Origin: Pseudomonas sp. DG56-2
GTDB taxonomy: Bacteria > Pseudomonadota > Gammaproteobacteria > Pseudomonadales > Pseudomonadaceae
NCBI RefSeq assembly: GCF_004803755.1
Contig: NZ_CP032311.1
Location: forward strand, 4,728,501-4,792,500
Direction of reading: 5' to 3'
DNA: 64,000 nucleotides
In this document: positions 59,642 through 64,000 of the stretch, piece after piece
Layout of the letters: each line of letters begins with the position of its first letter
Position numbering within the stretch: position 1 is the first letter of the stretch
The notes under the pieces: generated by a model
Told to the model about the DNA's origin: nothing
Databases searched by the model: none
The model's input: only the letters and a program-made list of their open reading frames with translations
Translations under genes and position numbers: made by a program

Positions 59642-60721
59642 ATGCGCCCATTGCTCATCGCACCGCTGTTGTTGGCCACCGTCGCTGCCCAGGCAGCCGA
59701 CTCGGTAAAAATCTACAACTGGTCCAGCTATATTGCCCCCGATACGCTGAAGAACTTCCAACAAGCCAGCGGTATCGTGCCGACCTACGACGTGTTCGAC
59801 AGCAACGAAACCCTCGATGGCAAGTTGATGACTGGCAATTCCGGCTACGACGTCGTATTTCCGTCCAACCACTTCATGGCCCGGCAGATCCAGGGCAAGG
59901 CCCTGAAAAAGCTCGACAAGAGCCAACTGCCAAACTGGCAGAACCTCAACCCCGTGCTACTCAAGGCCCTGGAAGTCAACGACCCTGGTAACCAGTACGG
60001 TTTCCCCTACCTGTGGGGCAGTACCGGCATTGGCTACAACATCGACAAGGTCAAGGCGGTTCTGGGCGACAACGCCCCGGTGGACTCCTGGGACCTGATC
60101 TTCAAACCCGAGTACATCAGCAAGCTGAAAAGTTGCGGGGTAGCGGTGCTGGACAACGGTCCCGAACTGCTGCCAATTGCCCTCAACTATCTGGGCTTGC
60201 CGCATCACAGCCAAGACCCCAAGGATTATGAAAAGGCCAAGGAATTACTGATGAAGGCACGTCCTTACATCAACTACTTCCACTCGTCGAAATACACCGG
60301 CGACCTGGCCAATGGCGACATCTGCGTTGTCGTGGGATTCTCGGGTGACGTGCTGCAGGCCAAGAACCGTGCAGAGGAAGCGAAGAATGGTGTGAAGGTG
60401 GGCTATTCGATTCCCAAGGAAGGCGCACCGATGTGGTTCGACATGGTTGCCATGCCGGTCGACGCACCCAACGAAAAAGCCGGCTATGCGTACATGAACT
60501 ACCTGCTGCAACCCGAGGTCATGGCCAACATCAGCGAGCACGTGCAATACGCCAACGGCAACCTCAAGGCGGACGCCCTGGTCGACCCGACTATGAAGGC
60601 CAACACCATGATCTATCCGAGCGAAGAAATGCTCGGCAAGCTGTTCGCCCTGGAAGCCATGCCGGCCAAAATCGACCGCATCCGCACACGAATCTGGACC
60701 AGCATCAAAGCGGGGAATTGA
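59642..60721 (+). CDS. polyamine-type ABC binding protein (PotF/SpuD-like)
   Basis: 359 residues with signal MRPLLIAPLLLATVAAQAAD. VKIYNWSSYIAPDTLKNFQQ and YDVVFPSNHFMARQIQGKAL are hallmarks of the PotD/PotF family; aromatic and acidic residues that bind amines in PotF appear in place (WSSY, SNETL, WGSTGIGYN). No permease or ATPase gene follows, so it either uses an unlinked Pot/Spu transporter or acts as an amine sensor component. Confidence 0.92.
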   Translation: MRPLLIAPLLLATVAAQAADSVKIYNWSSYIAPDTLKNFQQASGIVPTYDVFDSNETLDGKLMTGNSGYDVVFPSNHFMARQIQGKALKKLDKSQLPNWQNLNPVLLKALEVNDPGNQYGFPYLWGSTGIGYNIDKVKAVLGDNAPVDSWDLIFKPEYISKLKSCGVAVLDNGPELLPIALNYLGLPHHSQDPKDYEKAKELLMKARPYINYFHSSKYTGDLANGDICVVVGFSGDVLQAKNRAEEAKNGVKVGYSIPKEGAPMWFDMVAMPVDAPNEKAGYAYMNYLLQPEVMANISEHVQYANGNLKADALVDPTMKANTMIYPSEEMLGKLFALEAMPAKIDRIRTRIWTSIKAGN

Positions 60722-60734
60722 CGGCCTTCGGCCA

Positions 60735-60817
60735 GCTTTAAGCTTCAAGCTTCAAGCTGCAAGAAAAAGCAGGCGGGTGTCCGGCCTGCTGTCCTCTTGC
60801 AGCTTGTAGCTTAAAGC
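60735..60817. repeat. heptamer-repeat palindrome with inner hairpin
   Basis: Left arm 60735-60763 consists of heptads (AAGCTTC, AAGCTTC, AAGCTGC). The right arm 60796-60817 is its inverse with one heptad fewer. Inside, GCAGGC (60769-60774) pairs with GCCTGC (60784-60789). It lies between convergent genes and probably stops transcription from both sides. Confidence 0.7.
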
Positions 60818-60826
60818 CTGTGGCTT

Positions 60827-62410
<1,584 letters not shown>

Positions 62411-62449
62411 GGGAAATCGCCTGGCAGGTGATTCAAAAAAAGGGCGCAG

Positions 62450-62455
62450 ATTATA
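62450..62455 (-). promoter_or_regulatory. -10 element of prfC
   Basis: Perfect TATAAT on the minus strand, 40 bases before the prfC ATG, in the context GCTATAATCTGCG. The -35 is poor. Confidence 0.5.
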
Positions 62456-62743
62456 GCCCAATTTAACCTGCGAACTGAACCGTTGGGTCGATTAACGCTG
62501 GCCAAATGCCGCTTCAGATGGGAACCTTTAGGACTGTGGAGGCGTCCACTGCCCTGATTCGCAATTGGTTTTAACCATTCGTCAGGGCCGATTTCACTGG
62601 CAACACGAGCCTGACGAGGCTTCGCTTATGGCGTGTTTGGCTCCGATCCGGGCCACACGCTGCTTATCGCGATCACACTGCCTGCCGCCTGGAATGGTGG
62701 CCGCCACGGGAGTGTGTTCGCCGACAACAAAAGGAGTCCGCCT
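62456..62743. other. non-coding gap between prfC and the osmoprotectant permease
   Basis: Within the 333 bases from the prfC start to the next gene, no gene is convincing. Three hairpins are present: GTGGA-GGCG-TCCAC (62536-62549), a nested palindrome (62551-62588) and AGCC-6-GGCT near 62610. The permease promoter is not evident. Confidence 0.5.
62551..62588. repeat. nested palindrome upstream of the permease gene
   Basis: Outer GCCCTGA / TCAGGGC (seven pairs) encloses TGGTT-TT-AACCA. Could be an operator or a transcript hairpin. Confidence 0.5.
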
Positions 62744-63457
62744 GTGGCTAAAAGCTATGGCAAGGGGCTGATGGGATGTGCCTTCGCGCTCGTCATCCTG
62801 GCCCTGCTGATCCACTGGATCGGCATTGATACGATCGCGCACTACCGCGCCGATCTATGGTTCTACCTGCAAGCACACCTGGTGTTGGTGCTGCTGTCGA
62901 TGGTGGCGGCGTTAGCCGTGGGCATACCCGCTGGAATTGCCTTGAGTCGACCTCATAGAGTCGACCGCGCCGAACGTTTCATGCAGTTCTTCAACATTGG
63001 CAACACCATCCCCCCCTTGGCCGTTCTGGCCATTGCCCTGAGTTTCCTGGGCATCGGCGCAGGCCCCGCGATCTTCGCATTGTTCCTCGCCTCTCTCTTG
63101 CCCATCGTGCGCAACACCTACGAGGGCCTGAAAAACGTTCCCGCCTCGCTCAAGGAAGCCGCCACCGGCATCGGCATGACGCCTCGTCAAAGCTTATGGC
63201 GTGTCGAGCTGCCCAATGCCGTGCCGATCATCGTCGGCGGTGTGCGCGTCGCCCTGGCAATCAACGTGGGCACCGCACCGCTGTCGTTTCTGATTGGCGC
63301 CAATAGCCTGGGCAGTCTGATTTTCCCTGGCATTGCCCTGAACAATCAGCCGCAACTGCTGCTCGGCGCGGCCTGCACCGCTTTGCTCGCCCTCTTGCTC
63401 GACGCCCTGGTGGCCCAAGGCAGTCGGCGTTGGCTTGAACGCGGCCTGGCCCACTAA
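62744..63457 (+). CDS. osmoprotectant-type ABC permease (OpuCB/YehY-like)
   Basis: 237 residues, about six helices. EAA-like loop EAATGIGMTPRQSLWRVELP and TIPPLAVLAIALSFLGIGAG are typical of OpuCB/OpuCD and YehW/YehY quaternary-amine permeases. Start GTG 62744 with AAGGAG seven bases upstream; an upstream ATG in frame has no ribosome site. Fourteen bases before the binding-protein gene. Confidence 0.92.
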   Translation: MAKSYGKGLMGCAFALVILALLIHWIGIDTIAHYRADLWFYLQAHLVLVLLSMVAALAVGIPAGIALSRPHRVDRAERFMQFFNIGNTIPPLAVLAIALSFLGIGAGPAIFALFLASLLPIVRNTYEGLKNVPASLKEAATGIGMTPRQSLWRVELPNAVPIIVGGVRVALAINVGTAPLSFLIGANSLGSLIFPGIALNNQPQLLLGAACTALLALLLDALVAQGSRRWLERGLAH

Positions 63458-63471
63458 GCGAAGGAACTCCA

Positions 63472-64000
63472 ATGAAAAGAATCGCCTTGTTTCTGGGCGC
63501 GGCCCTGCTGTTCTCCGGATTTGCCCAAGCCGCGACAAAACCTGTAATTCGCCTCGGCGCGCGGGTGTTCACAGAACAGACTGTGCTAGCCGAAATTACT
63601 GCCCGCTACCTGAACCAGAACGGTTTTGATGTGCGCATTACCGGTGGACTGGGCAGCAGCCTGGCCCGGAGCGCCCACGAAACCGGTCAACTGGACATGG
63701 TCTGGGAATACACCGGCGTGTCGCTGGTATCCTACAACCATATCGATGAGCGCATGCCCAGCGCCGCTGCAACCTATGCCAAGGTCAAGGAGCTGGATGC
63801 GAAGAAAAACCTGATCTGGCTCACGCCTTCGAAATTCAGCAACACCTATGCCCTGGCACTGCCACGCAAGATTGCCGAGCAGTATCCGCAGGTCAACAGC
63901 ATCAGCCAGTTGAATCAGGTGCTGCGTGAAGAAAAGGATCGCGATCATGTGGTGGCGCTCGATACCGAGTTTGCCAATCGCCCCGACGGCCTTGTCGGCC
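63472..64000 (+). CDS. osmoprotectant-type ABC binding protein (OsmF/OpuCC-like), partial
   Basis: 176 codons from ATG 63472 to the window edge; the C-terminus is outside. Signal MKRIALFLGAALLFSGFAQA, then IRLGARVFTEQTVLAEITAR and GGLGSSLARSAHETGQLDMVWEYTG, typical of glycine betaine/choline-binding OpuAC-like proteins. The rest of the transporter (ATPase, second permease) probably follows to the right. Confidence 0.92.
   Translation, partial: MKRIALFLGAALLFSGFAQAATKPVIRLGARVFTEQTVLAEITARYLNQNGFDVRITGGLGSSLARSAHETGQLDMVWEYTGVSLVSYNHIDERMPSAAATYAKVKELDAKKNLIWLTPSKFSNTYALALPRKIAEQYPQVNSISQLNQVLREEKDRDHVVALDTEFANRPDGLVG

Overview
The window is core chromosome of a Pseudomonas, most likely of the P. 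putida/P. fluorescens lineage. The evidence is gene order: lptC-lptA-lptB-rpoN-hpf-ptsN-rapZ-NPr, fagA-fumC-orfX-sodA, roxS-roxR beside a dpp/opdP peptide-uptake cluster, and mreBCD-maf-rng-yhdP-nit-tldD. High GC and several short REP-type palindromes agree. I see no tRNA, rRNA, CRISPR array, insertion sequence, prophage or defence island.

Layout. 1-2.9 kb: cut-off GIY-YIG protein, SnoaL-like protein, MFS transporter with a GntR/FCD regulator. 2.9-7.8 kb (minus): hisC, hisD, hisG, murA, ibaG. 7.8-10.9 kb (minus): mlaFEDCB, the phospholipid-trafficking ABC system, closed by an intrinsic terminator. 11.1-18.2 kb (plus): kdsD, kdsC, lptCAB, rpoN, hpf, ptsN, rapZ and NPr, joining LPS synthesis/export to the sigma-54/nitrogen-PTS block. 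18.2-22 kb (minus): ZIP transporter, sodA, orfX, fumC and fagA behind a promoter overlapped by a near-consensus Fur box. 22.1-25.6 kb: pmbA (tldE), darP and tldD. 25.6-35.3 kb (minus): a nitrilase-like gene, yhdP, rng, maf and mreDCB. 35.4-38.7 kb (plus): gatCAB. 38.7-43 kb: small RlpA-like lipoprotein, CaCA antiporter, carboxymuconolactone decarboxylase-like protein, AroP-type permease, AEC carrier. 43.1-45.9 kb: RoxSR redox two-component system and a SIMPL-domain periplasmic protein. 46.2-56.8 kb (plus): di-/tripeptide uptake with three DppA-type binding proteins, an OprD-family porin and DppBCDF. 56.9-60.7 kb (plus): AraC regulator with an NTF2-like sensor domain, FAD amine oxidoreductase, cupin and polyamine-type binding protein. 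60.8-62.4 kb (minus): prfC. 62.7-64 kb (plus): osmoprotectant-type ABC permease and binding protein, the latter cut by the window edge.

Themes. Much of the window serves the cell envelope: MurA, Mla, Kds/Lpt, YhdP, MreBCD and RlpA-like. A second theme is nitrogen and peptide nutrition (RpoN, nitrogen PTS, Dpp/OpdP, AroP, the FAD oxidoreductase cluster). A third is iron and redox adaptation (fag-sod operon, RoxSR).

No clearly new multi-gene system is visible. The observations most worth checking are two genes, mreC and the CaCA antiporter, whose only well-placed start codon is AUU; a -24/-12 element in front of rpoN itself; A-rich Hfq/Crc-type motifs at the starts of the peptide-uptake genes; a small amine-catabolism-like cluster with an orphan binding protein; and several nested palindromes in intergenic DNA.
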